Assembly (NCBI GenBank): GCA_963707665.1
Contig: CAVPQU010000005.1
Span: 1 to 64,000 of the forward strand
Length of the DNA stretch: 64,000 bases
Direction: 5' to 3'
From: DATJCV01 sp963707665
GTDB taxonomy: Bacteria; Pseudomonadota; Gammaproteobacteria; Burkholderiales; Burkholderiaceae_D
Positions 1 to 16,138 of the stretch are shown here, in pieces. The notes beneath the pieces are model-generated. The model was not told the DNA's origin. It searched no databases and saw nothing but the letters and a program-made list of their open reading frames with translations. The position numbers were made by a program, and so were the translations under genes. Within the stretch, counting starts at the first letter, position 1, and each line of letters starts with the position of its first letter.

Positions 1-505
1 TGCAAATCTTGTCTATTTTACGGTTGGAATCAGGCTGATTGAAGGCAGTCGTGGCGCGGGTTCTGGGTTCCGTTTTTTGGCCAGCCCGATGATGCTGGCA
101 ATGATGGCCGGCATGCTATTCGCCATTTTCCGGATCGTCATACCGGAGCCATTGTCTGCGGCATTGAAAATGCTGGGCGAAGCATGTATCCCGATCATGC
201 TGTTCGCGCTTGGGGTACGCATGCTGGATGTCAGTTTCAAAAGTTGGCATATCGGCCTGGTCGGGGCAGTAGTCTGCCCGCTGGCGGGGCTGGCGATCGC
301 ATTGGCGCTGGATCAGATACTGTCGCTGGCGGTGGAGCAAAGGGCGCAGATGTTTTTATTCGCCTCACTGCCGCCGGCGGTCTTCTGCTTCATGGTTGCA
401 GAGCAGTACCAGCAAGAGCCAGACAAGGTCGCTTCCATCGTATTGCTAGGCAACCTCGCGGCGTTGGCGTTCGTGCCCGCCGGATTGTGGCTCGGCTTGC
501 GTTAG
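1..505 (+). CDS. AEC (auxin efflux carrier) family transporter, C-terminal part
   Basis: The reading frame is open from base 2, so the gene starts before the window. About 167 residues are visible. They are strongly hydrophobic, with at least four predicted membrane segments. They include the stretch IPIMLFALGVRM followed by a Pro/Gly-rich hairpin and a final membrane helix, which matches the second half of the auxin efflux carrier (AEC, bile/arsenite/riboflavin-transporter-like) permeases of the inner membrane. These usually export small organic anions, but the substrate cannot be read from this fragment. It ends at TAG 503-505, and about 180 bp without any gene separate it from the next start. 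Confidence 0.6.
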   Translation, partial: ANLVYFTVGIRLIEGSRGAGSGFRFLASPMMLAMMAGMLFAIFRIVIPEPLSAALKMLGEACIPIMLFALGVRMLDVSFKSWHIGLVGAVVCPLAGLAIALALDQILSLAVEQRAQMFLFASLPPAVFCFMVAEQYQQEPDKVASIVLLGNLAALAFVPAGLWLGLR

Positions 506-682
506 TCGACACCGCGCCGGCCGCCGCCACTGCGTTGCGCCCGTCGCCGTGCTGGTTAGGTGCCCGGCATGTACACAAGTGTTAATTCTCGTGTCGCGCC
601 AGCCTGGCACGCCGTATTACCCGTAGTATCTGGATACGAGCCAAATTGATCCCTGTGGCAAGTCTTTCTTTCGAGGAGGAAC

Positions 683-2386
683 GTGTTCAAGTCGTCATTG
701 CGGCAGCAATTGATCCTTCCCTTCGTGTTGATGGTGGGGTTTGTCGCGTCGGCAATAGGCTGGGTATCATTTCAGGCTACCACCGACGCGGTCAGCGCCC
801 TGACCCAGAGGCTCCTGCTGGACATGACGTATCGGGTTGACGGCATGAGCCGCAACTACCTGGCTGAAACGCGCGCGTTCCTGGAGTCGGCGCTGCCCGA
901 CGCCGACATGCCGCCGCGCGGGACAGATGTTTCCGATAATTTGCTGGCACTGGAAGAGCGTTTCTGGCGTCTCGGCGAGCGTCCTTCCACACTGGCAAAA
1001 TATGTCTACTTCGGCGGCGCAGACGGTCGCTTTGTCGGCCTTGATCGCGCTGCAGCGGGTTCTGCTGAGTTGTATCTGCGCCACCCCGGCGACTCGCAGC
1101 GGACTGTGTACGAGGCGGTGGCGCCGGGTGACCGTCGCAGCAAATTGCGTAGCGATGAGTATGACCCGCGTCAGCGGCCATGGTATCGCGCCGCAGTCGG
1201 GCGGGCGCAAGCGGTTTGGGCGCCGGTCTACAGCGACTATACGTCGAGCCAGCCGACCATCACTTTCGCCAAGCCGGTATATCGGGCCAATCACCAGCTC
1301 GCCGGGGTGATGGCGATCGATATGCCGCTGACCACGCTGGCCGATTCGCTGAAGACTTTGGCGATCAGTGAACATGGCGTTGCATTTCTGATGGACAGCG
1401 ATGGCATGTTGATCGCCAGCTCGCATTCCGGCGGGTCATTCCAGCTGGCCAACTCCCTGCCGCAGCCTAACCGGATCCAGGATGCGCGGAGCGAATTGAT
1501 CCGTGAAGCGGGTGCCCGCGCGCTTGGCTGGGTGCGCCATGATGCTATGCGAACGTCGCGTTACCAGGCAGTCACGTTGACTTCAGGCGTGGTGAAAATG
1601 GCGGCCGCCCGCGTCGATGACCACTACGGGTTGGGCTGGACCGTTGTGGTCGCGGCGCCGCGCGCGGATTTCATGCAGGGTGTCGTGCGTAGCCTGTATA
1701 ACGGCTTGCTGATTGCCGGCGTGTGCATCGTGCTGGCACTGCTGCTCGGCCTGTCGATCTTGAACCGCGCCCTGTCCGATATCCGCAAGCTGACCGACGC
1801 CGCGAAAAAAATCGGTGATGGCGAACCGCTGCCGCGGCTGCAGATTCATCGCAATGACGAACTGGGTCAATTGGCTCGGACATTCTCCGAGATGGAGCGC
1901 AATTTGCGCACCGATCGATTGACCGGCGCCGCCACCCGAGAATGGCTGTTGCAGCAGATCGCCTTGCTGCAGCGGCGGGGGCAGGGGCAGCGCAGGGTTC
2001 GTTTCGGCTTGTTGTTCATCGATCTTGATAATTTCAAGTTTATCAATGACCACTACGGGCATGAAGCCGGCGATCGGGTACTGGTCGCTGTTGCCACGCG
2101 CATCAAGCTGGCCGTGCGCAGCAGCGACATCGTGGCGCGTTATGGCGGCGATGAATTTGTCGTGCTGCTCAAGGGCATGGGTTCGATACGGGAAGTATTT
2201 GCGGCAGAGAAAAAAATCGTCAATCTGGTGGCGCAGCCGATTGAACTGCGACAGGGCACGGAAACCATCGGCGCCTCAATCGGCTGGGCACTGTTTCCTC
2301 ACGACGGCCAGAATTTGGAAAGTTTGCTGAAGATCGCCGATGAGCGCATGTTCGTCGCCAAGAAGCAGCGCAAGGCCGGGCGTTGA
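683..2386 (+). CDS. Membrane diguanylate cyclase: Cache-HAMP-GGDEF
   Basis: 567-residue sensor enzyme that makes cyclic di-GMP from two GTP. The GTG start at 683 is chosen because GAGGAGGA (673-680) sits just upstream and the first residues form a membrane helix (about 10-32). A large periplasmic double-Cache-type sensor (about 35-325) follows, containing YDPRQRPWYRAA, then a second helix (about 336-358), a HAMP linker and the GGDEF domain (about 410-565). The active site GGDEF is intact at residues 488-492. RSSD lies five residues upstream, a canonical RxxD product-inhibition site, so feedback control by c-di-GMP is expected. There is no EAL domain. The ligand is unknown. The gene is monocistronic and convergent with uvrA, with a copy of the 63-bp element in between. 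Confidence 0.93.
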   Translation: MFKSSLRQQLILPFVLMVGFVASAIGWVSFQATTDAVSALTQRLLLDMTYRVDGMSRNYLAETRAFLESALPDADMPPRGTDVSDNLLALEERFWRLGERPSTLAKYVYFGGADGRFVGLDRAAAGSAELYLRHPGDSQRTVYEAVAPGDRRSKLRSDEYDPRQRPWYRAAVGRAQAVWAPVYSDYTSSQPTITFAKPVYRANHQLAGVMAIDMPLTTLADSLKTLAISEHGVAFLMDSDGMLIASSHSGGSFQLANSLPQPNRIQDARSELIREAGARALGWVRHDAMRTSRYQAVTLTSGVVKMAAARVDDHYGLGWTVVVAAPRADFMQGVVRSLYNGLLIAGVCIVLALLLGLSILNRALSDIRKLTDAAKKIGDGEPLPRLQIHRNDELGQLARTFSEMERNLRTDRLTGAATREWLLQQIALLQRRGQGQRRVRFGLLFIDLDNFKFINDHYGHEAGDRVLVAVATRIKLAVRSSDIVARYGGDEFVVLLKGMGSIREVFAAEKKIVNLVAQPIELRQGTETIGASIGWALFPHDGQNLESLLKIADERMFVAKKQRKAGR

Positions 2387-2423
2387 GTGATCTGTGCGAA
2401 TCTGAACCGAATCCTCGACACGG

Positions 2424-2486
2424 CATATACTCCGTATGCCAGTGTCTTTTTACGGGTATGAAAAGGCGATTTACGTCGCATACCCC
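2424..2486 (+). repeat. 63-bp paired ATACTCC element, copy A
   Basis: CATATACTCC begins the element. The second box is ATACCCC (one mismatch) at 2480-2486, with box starts (2427 and 2480) exactly 53 bp apart. The central CG at element positions 30-31 and the AAA at 38-40 are present, followed by GGCGATTT, which copy C shares at the same place. This copy lies between the 3' ends of two convergent genes (diguanylate cyclase and uvrA), so it cannot be a promoter or leader for either one. The rest of the intergenic stretch (2487-2724) shows nothing else I can name. Confidence 0.8.
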
Positions 2487-2724
2487 GGTATTTCTTTATG
2501 CCGTCCCCAGGTTTGTTCCATTCGACGTGCCAGCCGTTGCGGCGCACGCCAGCCGAGGTCCACGCCGTTCGCCATCCCGGGAACACGTTGCCTGGGCGGG
2601 ATGGCTCGGGACAACGTCGCTGGCCTTCCACCCATTAACGTGAGAAGAACAAGCCCGCTTGGCTGCGGCCCAAACAATCGGCAGCGTGGCTAGTGGGCCA
2701 ACACGTCGTGACGCGCGGCGCGCG

Positions 2725-5593
<2,869 letters not shown>

Positions 5594-5722
5594 CAGCTGC
5601 TTTCTGCGTGGTTTACGGCCCTCGAGATACCGAATCCTTGCTATTTGGCAAGCCAGGAAAAACGGGCCAACCTGCTACTATAACGACTTTCGAAGTCTGT
5701 CGTAATCAGCGCTTTATCCCCC

Positions 5723-6966
5723 ATGACTACTCTTTCTGCAGGACTCCCGGCTGCCACCGGCGAGGCCATGACGCGTACCGAAGTTCGCGCCAGTGCTTCA
5801 TTGGCATCGATCTTTGCCTTGCGCATGCTGGGCCTGTTCCTGATCCTGCCGGTATTTGCGGTGCACGCCAAAACCATGGCGGGCGGCGGCAGCGCCACCA
5901 TGATCGGCCTGGCGATGGGCATTTACGGCCTGACCCAGGCGTTCGGCCAGATTCCGTTCGGCGTTGCCTCCGATAAATACGGGCGCAAGCGCGTCATTGT
6001 CATTGGCCTGATCCTGTTTGCGCTCGGCTCGTTCATTGCCGCCGCCGCGGATAGTTTGCTGTGGGTCGTGATCGGCCGCGCGGTGCAGGGCGCCGGCGCG
6101 ATTTCGGCGGCGGTGACCGCGATGATCGCCGACTCGACCCGCGAACAGCATCGCACCAAGGCGATGGCGATGGTCGGCGGCTCGATCGGCATCACGTTCG
6201 CGCTGTCGCTGATTGCGGCGCCGCTGCTGTACCAGATGATCGGCATGGGCGGGATTTTCGCGTTGACCGGCATCCTGTCGCTGCTGGCGATCCTGGTGGT
6301 GCTGTACGTAGTGCCGGCGCCGCCGCGAGCACCGGTGGCGGCCACGCCGCCGGTATCGCTGCGCACGGTGCTGCGCAACCGTGAACTGATGCGGTCTGAA
6401 TTTCGGCGTCTTTGCGCTGCACATGATGCAGATGGCGATGTTCGTCGTGGTGCCGGCGGCGCTGGTGCAGGCGCTCGACATGCCGTTGGCCGAACACTGG
6501 AAAATTTATTTGCCGGTGATGCTGGGTTCGTTCGTGCTGATGCTGCCGCCCTTGTTCGCCAGTGAACGGCATGGCTACCTGAAGCAGGTCTTTGCTTGGC
6601 GCAATCGGCTTGCTGCTGCTGGTGCAGATCGGCTTTGGCGTATTCCTCGCGCAGCCCGGCAGCGCGTGGTGGCTGGTGGCGCTGCTGCTGGCGTTCTTCA
6701 TTTCGTTCAACATTCTGGAAGCCAGCCAGCCGTCGCTGGTGTCGCGCATCGCGCCGCCGGCGGCCAAAGGCGCAGCACTGGGCGTCTACAACACGCTGCA
6801 GTCGCTCGGACTGTTTGCCGGCGGCGCGCTGGGCGGCTGGCTGCGCCAGTACGAGGGCGCGTCTTCTGTCTTCACACTAGGCATCGTCGCCAGTTTGCTG
6901 TGGCTTATAATCGCCGCTAATATGAAAAATCTGCCGCGCCGCAACCAGCCGGCCGCCGTAATTTAA
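5723..6966 (+). CDS. Major facilitator superfamily transporter (two +1 frameshifts)
   Basis: Inner-membrane 12-helix transporter, 413 residues once two extra bases are removed (near 6392 and 6593). The N-terminal half has the MFS signature between helices 2 and 3 (GVASDKYGRKRVIVIG). The second half continues in two other frames: from FGVFALHMMQMAMFVVVPAAL, and then from GAIGLLLLVQIGFG to the end. Substrate unknown, with drug-efflux-like proteins closest by character. The ATG at 5723 is used, and a second ATG at 5768 is also possible. It lies between uvrA and ssb, an arrangement common in Burkholderiales, with only 12 bp to the ssb start, so co-transcription with ssb is possible. Confidence 0.85.
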
Positions 6967-6978
6967 CAGGAGAAACTC

Positions 6979-7455
6979 ATGGCCTCGGTCAACAAAGTCA
7001 TCATCGTCGGCAACCTCGGGCGCGACCCGGAAACCCGCTACATGCCGAGCGGCGATGCCATCACCAACATCGCGGTCGCCACCACCGACAGCTGGAAAGA
7101 CAAGTCCACCGGCGAAAAGAAAGAGCAGACCGAATGGCATCGGATCAGCGCCTTTGGCAAGCTGGCTGAAATCATGGCGCAATACTTGAAAAAAGGCTCG
7201 CAGGTCTACATCGAGGGCAGTCTGCGCACGCGCAAATACACCGACAAGGACGGCATCGAGCGCTACGCTACCGATATCCGTGCCGACACCATGCAAATGC
7301 TGGGCGGCCGGCAAGGCATGGGTGGGCCGGCTGACGACGGCTACAGTGCGCCACCCGCGCGCCAAAGCACTCCAGCCGCCAGTGCGCCGCGCCAGAGCCA
7401 GGCTTCCAAGCCGGCGCCGAATTTCTCGGATATGGATGACGATATTCCGTTCTAA
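6979..7455 (+). CDS. ssb: Single-stranded DNA-binding protein
   Basis: 158-residue SSB that coats single-stranded DNA during replication, repair and recombination. The N-terminal OB fold begins MASVNKVIIVGNLGRDPE and runs to about residue 110. It is followed by a Gly/Pro/Gln-rich flexible linker and the acidic tip DMDDDIPF, which recruits partner proteins. AGGAGAA (6969-6975) is a good ribosome site. The frame is intact, unlike both upstream neighbours. A strong terminator follows at 7484. The company of uvrA fits a repair role, but the gene pair is not co-directional. Confidence 0.97.
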   Translation: MASVNKVIIVGNLGRDPETRYMPSGDAITNIAVATTDSWKDKSTGEKKEQTEWHRISAFGKLAEIMAQYLKKGSQVYIEGSLRTRKYTDKDGIERYATDIRADTMQMLGGRQGMGGPADDGYSAPPARQSTPAASAPRQSQASKPAPNFSDMDDDIPF

Positions 7456-7483
7456 AAACTACTTCGGAAGTATTCGTAATACA

Positions 7484-7523
7484 AAACCCGGCAATCCCTT
7501 GTGGATGCCGGGTTTGCTTTTTT
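7484..7523 (+). terminator. Rho-independent terminator after ssb
   Basis: AAACCCGGCA (7484-7493) pairs perfectly with TGCCGGGTTT (7506-7515) around a 12-base loop, and a T-rich run (7518-7523) follows. It ends the ssb transcript before the 63-bp element copy B. Confidence 0.9.
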
Positions 7524-7569
7524 GTGATCATGCAAGATCAATGGTGATGGCAGGAGCGTCGTTATTTAC

Positions 7570-7632
7570 AATATACTCCATTGGTCAACGGCCAATATCG
7601 GTCAGGTACTAAGGAAAAAATAGATATACTGC
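7570..7632 (+). repeat. 63-bp paired ATACTCC element, copy B (most diverged)
   Basis: The first box ATACTCC is at 7573-7579 and the second is ATACTGC at 7626-7632, 53 bp apart start to start. The central CG is kept, but the AAA at positions 38-40 is not. It lies after the ssb terminator and before the CDF exporter gene (start 7754). A promoter role for that gene is therefore possible for this copy, though not for copies such as A. Confidence 0.7.
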
Positions 7633-7753
7633 CGATATGGCAGTTTTCGGCAGCGGCGCGCAGCAACTTCCGGATCGCGCCGGGCAGGCGGTTCGCCGGT
7701 GTGCCGCCAGCCGCGCCTGCGATTCCAGAATTCAGGTCAGATACGGGAAATCG

Positions 7754-8665
7754 ATGAGCCTATTTGCCACGGAGATTGACGAGCACGATCCGCAGAACGA
7801 GCGGGAACGCGTGGCTGCCGGGCGCAGAAGCACTTGGGTCAGTGTCGTGCTCAATATCGTCCTCAGCGCGACTCAGGCCGTCGCCGGCATCTTGGCCGGG
7901 TCGCAGGCATTGATTGCCGATGCGATTCATTCCTTGTCCGATCTGGTGTCCGACTTTGTCGTGCTGGTGGCCGGGCACTATAGCCGCAAGGAGATCGACG
8001 CCGACCACGCCTACGGCCACCAGCGCTATGAAAATGCCGCCTCGCTGGTGCTGGGCGCGCTGCTGCTGGCGGTCGGCGTGGGCATGCTGTGGGCCGCTGT
8101 GCAGAAAATCCAGGCGCCGCACAGCGTGCCCTCGGTCCACTTGATCGCGCTGTGGGTGGCGCTGGCGGCGCTGGCAGCCAAGGAACTGCTGTTTCGCTAC
8201 ATGCTGGCGGTGGCCACCAGCTTGCGCTCCAGCCTGCTGATCGCCAACGCCTGGCATGCGCGCTCGGACGCCGCCTCGTCGCTGGTGGTGGCGCTTGGGA
8301 TCGGCGGCAATCTGCTTGGCTTTTCGCTGCTCGACCCGATCGCGGCGCTGATCGTCGGCTTGATGGTGGGCAAGATGGGCTGGGGTTTTTTCTGGTCCGC
8401 ATTGAATGACTTGATGGACCGCGCGGTATCGGCAGAAGAATCGGCGGCCATCGCCGCCACGCTGCGCGCGACGCCTGGCGTACTCGGCATTCACGATATG
8501 CGCACGCGCAAGATGGGCGACATGACGCTGGTCGACGTCCATCTGGAAATCCATGCCCATCAAAGCGTTGCGGAAGGACATGACATCGCGGTGCTGGCGC
8601 GCCGCCGCGTGCTGGACGCGCATCGCGTACTGAATGTGATGACCCACGTCGACCCGGTTGAGTGA
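7754..8665 (+). CDS. Cation diffusion facilitator family metal exporter
   Basis: 303-residue inner-membrane divalent metal/proton antiporter. Six membrane segments precede a cytoplasmic C-terminal domain (about residues 215-300). The metal-site motifs are DAIHSLSDLVSD in helix 2 and HARSDAASS in helix 5 (HxxxD type), and the C-terminal domain has the His-rich DVHLEIHAH. The frame is open from 7637, but the first 39 codons look non-coding. The ATG at 7754 (MSLFATEI), preceded by GGGAAA, is the better start. Metal specificity (Zn, Fe, Cd or Mn) cannot be settled by eye. The stop lies only a few bases from the left repeats of the RAYT unit, so the transposase unit abuts this gene. Confidence 0.9.
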   Translation: MSLFATEIDEHDPQNERERVAAGRRSTWVSVVLNIVLSATQAVAGILAGSQALIADAIHSLSDLVSDFVVLVAGHYSRKEIDADHAYGHQRYENAASLVLGALLLAVGVGMLWAAVQKIQAPHSVPSVHLIALWVALAALAAKELLFRYMLAVATSLRSSLLIANAWHARSDAASSLVVALGIGGNLLGFSLLDPIAALIVGLMVGKMGWGFFWSALNDLMDRAVSAEESAAIAATLRATPGVLGIHDMRTRKMGDMTLVDVHLEIHAHQSVAEGHDIAVLARRRVLDAHRVLNVMTHVDPVE

Positions 8666-8672
8666 AATATGA

Positions 8673-8713
8673 ACAATATTGAGGTCAGGACAATATTGGG
8701 GTCAGAGTCAATT
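8673..8713 (+). repeat. Left-end repeats of the RAYT unit
   Basis: Two direct copies of a 16-mer, ACAATATTGAGGTCAG (8673-8688) and ACAATATTGGGGTCAG (8690-8705), 17 bp apart. The second runs into GGGGTCAGAGTCAATT (8698-8713), which is inverted at 9564-9580. GGGGTCAGAGTC-type ends are typical of REP/RAYT units. Confidence 0.8.
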
Positions 8714-8778
8714 TTTCTTGATTGAGATATGACAGCGGAGTAGGATTTTGATCAATTAATTCTGCTTCAGTCATTGCC

Positions 8779-9489
8779 ATGGCGCGCCTTCCTCGTCTTG
8801 TTGTCCCTGGTCAGCCGCATCACATCATTCAGCGCGGTAACGACCGTCGCCTGGTATTTCATGATGACGGCGACTATCAGGCCTTGCTGGATTGGTTGCG
8901 TGAGGCCGCAAGGCGATTTCATGTCGCCATCCACGCCTATGTCCTGATGCCAAATCACCTGCATCTGTTGGCCACTCCGACGGATGCAACCGGCTTGGGT
9001 CGCATGATGCAATGGGTCGGGCGCTATTACGTTCCCTATTTCAATCATAAGCACGGTCGCGTCGGTACCTTATGGCAAGGCAGGTACAGGACTACGGTGA
9101 TCGACGCCGAACAGTATTTCCTGGTTTGCAGCCGCTATATCGAGCTGAACCCGGTACGCGCAGGTATGGTGGGCGATCCGCAGCAATATCGCTGGTCGAG
9201 CTATGGTCACCATGTCGGGGCTCATTCGGATCCGCTGATTACGGATCATGCGCTCTACTGGGCCTTGGGCAATACTCCGTTTGCACGCGAGGCGGCGTAT
9301 CGGGATCTGGTGCAGCAGGCGCTTACTTCCGAACAAATTACTGCATTGAGCGAGGCAACTCTGAAAGGCTGGGCGCTGGGCTCAGAGCGCTTCAAGGCTC
9401 ATCTGGAGCGCCAGACTGAACGACGCGTGCGACCGGCTAAAAGAGGGCGGCCGCACAAAACGCCGGTCAGTCCGGGAGATGCCAGCTAA
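8779..9489 (+). CDS. REP-associated tyrosine transposase (RAYT, Y1/IS200-like)
   Basis: 236-residue single-stranded DNA transposase of the Y1 HUH family. It begins MARLPRLVVPGQPHHIIQRG, the usual RAYT start. The metal-binding HUH motif is in MPNHLHLLATP, and the catalytic tyrosine is probably in YFLVCSRYIELNPVRAGM. The C-terminus is basic (RRVRPAKRGRPHK), as in RAYTs that bind REP hairpins. The frame is intact. Flanking inverted GGGGTCAGAGTC ends (8698-8713 and 9564-9580) bracket the gene, consistent with a single-copy domesticated unit rather than an active IS. Inserted between the CDF gene and gltB. Confidence 0.92.
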   Translation: MARLPRLVVPGQPHHIIQRGNDRRLVFHDDGDYQALLDWLREAARRFHVAIHAYVLMPNHLHLLATPTDATGLGRMMQWVGRYYVPYFNHKHGRVGTLWQGRYRTTVIDAEQYFLVCSRYIELNPVRAGMVGDPQQYRWSSYGHHVGAHSDPLITDHALYWALGNTPFAREAAYRDLVQQALTSEQITALSEATLKGWALGSERFKAHLERQTERRVRPAKRGRPHKTPVSPGDAS

Positions 9490-9563
9490 GTAATTGCCAC
9501 ATAAAAATTTCTCTATCATTCACTCTGTCCCTAATTAAAAAAACAGAAAATTTTCCATATTTT

Positions 9564-9580
9564 AATTGGACTCTGACCCC
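9564..9580 (-). repeat. Right-end inverted repeat of the RAYT unit
   Basis: AATTGGACTCTGACCCC is the reverse complement of the left end GGGGTCAGAGTCAATT, apart from one extra base. A nearby direct similarity, TTGATTGAGATAT (8718-8730) and TTGATTGAAATAT (9588-9600), accompanies both ends. Confidence 0.8.
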
Positions 9581-9652
9581 GTTTTATTTGATTGAAATAT
9601 CTGTTGCGCTGCACTATTCTTGCTCTCCGTCCTATCAGCAGGGAGCAGCGCG

Positions 9653-14329
<4,677 letters not shown>

Positions 14330-14376
14330 AGCGCTTCGCCATGCGTCACCGCACACGAACTCACTGAAAGAACGCG

Positions 14377-15840
14377 ATGGGAAAAATTACCGGATTCCTC
14401 GAATATGAGCGGCAGGCGGAAACCTATTTGCCGATCGCCGAACGGATCACCAATTTCAAGGAATTCGTGCCGCGTCTGTCCGACGCCAAGGCCAAGATCC
14501 AAGGCGCGCGCTGCATGGATTGCGGCACGCCGTTTTGCACCACCGGCTGCCCGGTCAACAACATCATTCCGGACTGGAATGATCTGGTGTATCACGGCAA
14601 CTATGAGGAAGCGCTGGCAACGCTGCATTCGACCAACAATTTCCCCGAATTCACCGGCCGCATCTGTCCGGCGCCATGCGAAGCGGCATGCACGCTGAAT
14701 ATCAACAGTAACCCGGTCGGCATCAAGTCGATCGAACACTACATCATCGACAAGGGCTGGGAAAACGGCTGGGTCGTGCCGCAGCCGGCCGCGCGCCAGA
14801 CCGGCAAGAAGGTCGCGATCGTCGGCTCCGGTCCGGCCGGCCTGGCGGCGGCGCAGCAACTGGCGCGCGCCGGCCATGCGGTCACGGTGTTCGAAAAAAA
14901 CGATCGTATCGGCGGCCTGCTGCGCTACGGCATCCCCGACTTCAAGCTGGAAAAATCGCACATCGAGCGCCGCGTGGCACAGATGCAGGCCGAAGGCGTG
15001 GTCTTTCGAACCGGGATACTGGTCGGCAAGGAATTTCCGGCGCATGTGTCGAATGGTTCCAAGCACACCATCGCGCCGGAACAGCTGCTGCAGGAATTCG
15101 ACGCCGTGATCATCGCCGGCGGTGCGGAAAATCCGCGCGACCTGCCGATTCCCGGGCGTGAACTGAAAGGCGTGCATTTTGCGATGGATTTCCTGCCGCA
15201 GCAAAACAAGGTGAATGCCGGCGACAAGGTCAAACACCAGATCAGTGCGGCCGGCAAGCACGTGATCGTGATCGGCGGCGGCGATACCGGCTCCGACTGC
15301 GTCGGCACCTCGAACCGGCATGGCGCGCTGTCGGTCACGCAATTCGAACTGCTGCCGCAGCCGCCGCTGCATGAAGACAAGGAACTGGTCTGGCCCTACT
15401 GGCCGCTCAAGCTGCGCACCTCGTCGTCGCATGAAGAAGGCTGCCAGCGCGACTGGGCGGTGACCACCAAACGGCTGGAAGGCAAGAATGGCAAGCTCGA
15501 AAAACTGATCGCCGCGCGCGTCGAATCGCAGGACGGCAAGATGGTCGAAATGCCGGGTACCGAATTCGAAATGAAAGCCGACCTGGTCTTGCTGGCCATG
15601 GGCTTCGTGGCGCCGGTGCCGCAGGTGCTGCAAGCCTTCGGCGTCGAGCAGGACAAGCGCGGCAATGCCAAGGCCACGACCGATGGTGCGGGCTGCTACC
15701 AGACCTCGGCCGCCAAGGTGTTCGCCGCCGGCGACATGCGGCGCGGCCAGTCGCTGGTGGTGTGGGCGATCCGCGAGGGCCGCCAATGTGCCCGAGCGGT
15801 CGATGAATTCCTGATGGGCAGTTCCCTGTTGCCGAGATAG
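14377..15840 (+). CDS. gltD: Glutamate synthase (NADPH) small subunit
   Basis: 487-residue beta subunit that feeds NADPH electrons through FAD and 4Fe-4S clusters to GltB. N-terminal cysteine clusters (CMDCGTPFCTTGCPVNN, and CPAPCEAACTLN further on) bind iron-sulfur. A first dinucleotide fold has GSGPAGLAAAQQLARAG (about residues 151-167) for FAD and a second has IGGGDTGSDC for NADPH. The C-terminus AAGDMRRGQSLVVWAI is the usual FAD-binding end. It starts 47 bp after gltB. A perfect palindrome follows the stop at 15853. Confidence 0.98.
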   Translation: MGKITGFLEYERQAETYLPIAERITNFKEFVPRLSDAKAKIQGARCMDCGTPFCTTGCPVNNIIPDWNDLVYHGNYEEALATLHSTNNFPEFTGRICPAPCEAACTLNINSNPVGIKSIEHYIIDKGWENGWVVPQPAARQTGKKVAIVGSGPAGLAAAQQLARAGHAVTVFEKNDRIGGLLRYGIPDFKLEKSHIERRVAQMQAEGVVFRTGILVGKEFPAHVSNGSKHTIAPEQLLQEFDAVIIAGGAENPRDLPIPGRELKGVHFAMDFLPQQNKVNAGDKVKHQISAAGKHVIVIGGGDTGSDCVGTSNRHGALSVTQFELLPQPPLHEDKELVWPYWPLKLRTSSSHEEGCQRDWAVTTKRLEGKNGKLEKLIAARVESQDGKMVEMPGTEFEMKADLVLLAMGFVAPVPQVLQAFGVEQDKRGNAKATTDGAGCYQTSAAKVFAAGDMRRGQSLVVWAIREGRQCARAVDEFLMGSSLLPR

Positions 15841-15852
15841 CGGATCACTCAG

Positions 15853-15870
15853 CCCGGCTTGCAAGCCGGG
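15853..15870 (+). terminator. GC-rich palindrome after gltD, possible terminator
   Basis: CCCGGCTTGCAAGCCGGG is a perfect 18-bp palindrome 13 bp after the gltD stop. No T run follows, so termination would have to be Rho-assisted. The rest of 15871-16134 shows nothing recognisable. Confidence 0.35.
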
Positions 15871-16138
15871 GCAGCGCTCGCCGGTTGCGCAGGGCGTCCG
15901 GCTGATCCGGCTGCCGTTGGTAAAGGTCGACGATGCGCGCTCATCATTTCCTGGCGGGGTCATCGCTGCTGCCGCGCTGAACGCACATTCGGGCCCAATT
16001 TGCTGCATCGCACGGTGTGGCCGTTTTTGCTTTTGCGGCAGGAAAATCTGTCTTGCGTCTGGCTGGCGTCAATGGTTGGTCCATTCGTGTTGCGGCTGCG
16101 CACTAGCGCCATGCGCGTGCAGCCATTCCATCTATATA

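Noticed and set aside
2424..2486. Reading the 63-bp element as a riboswitch or other structured RNA
   Set aside because: The conserved boxes are direct repeats and not complementary. No common stem is found between copies, and copy A lies between two 3' ends where a leader RNA is not expected.
5594..5722. LexA (SOS) box between uvrA and the MFS gene
   Set aside because: No CTG-N10-CAG palindrome is present. The nearest sequence lacks the second half.
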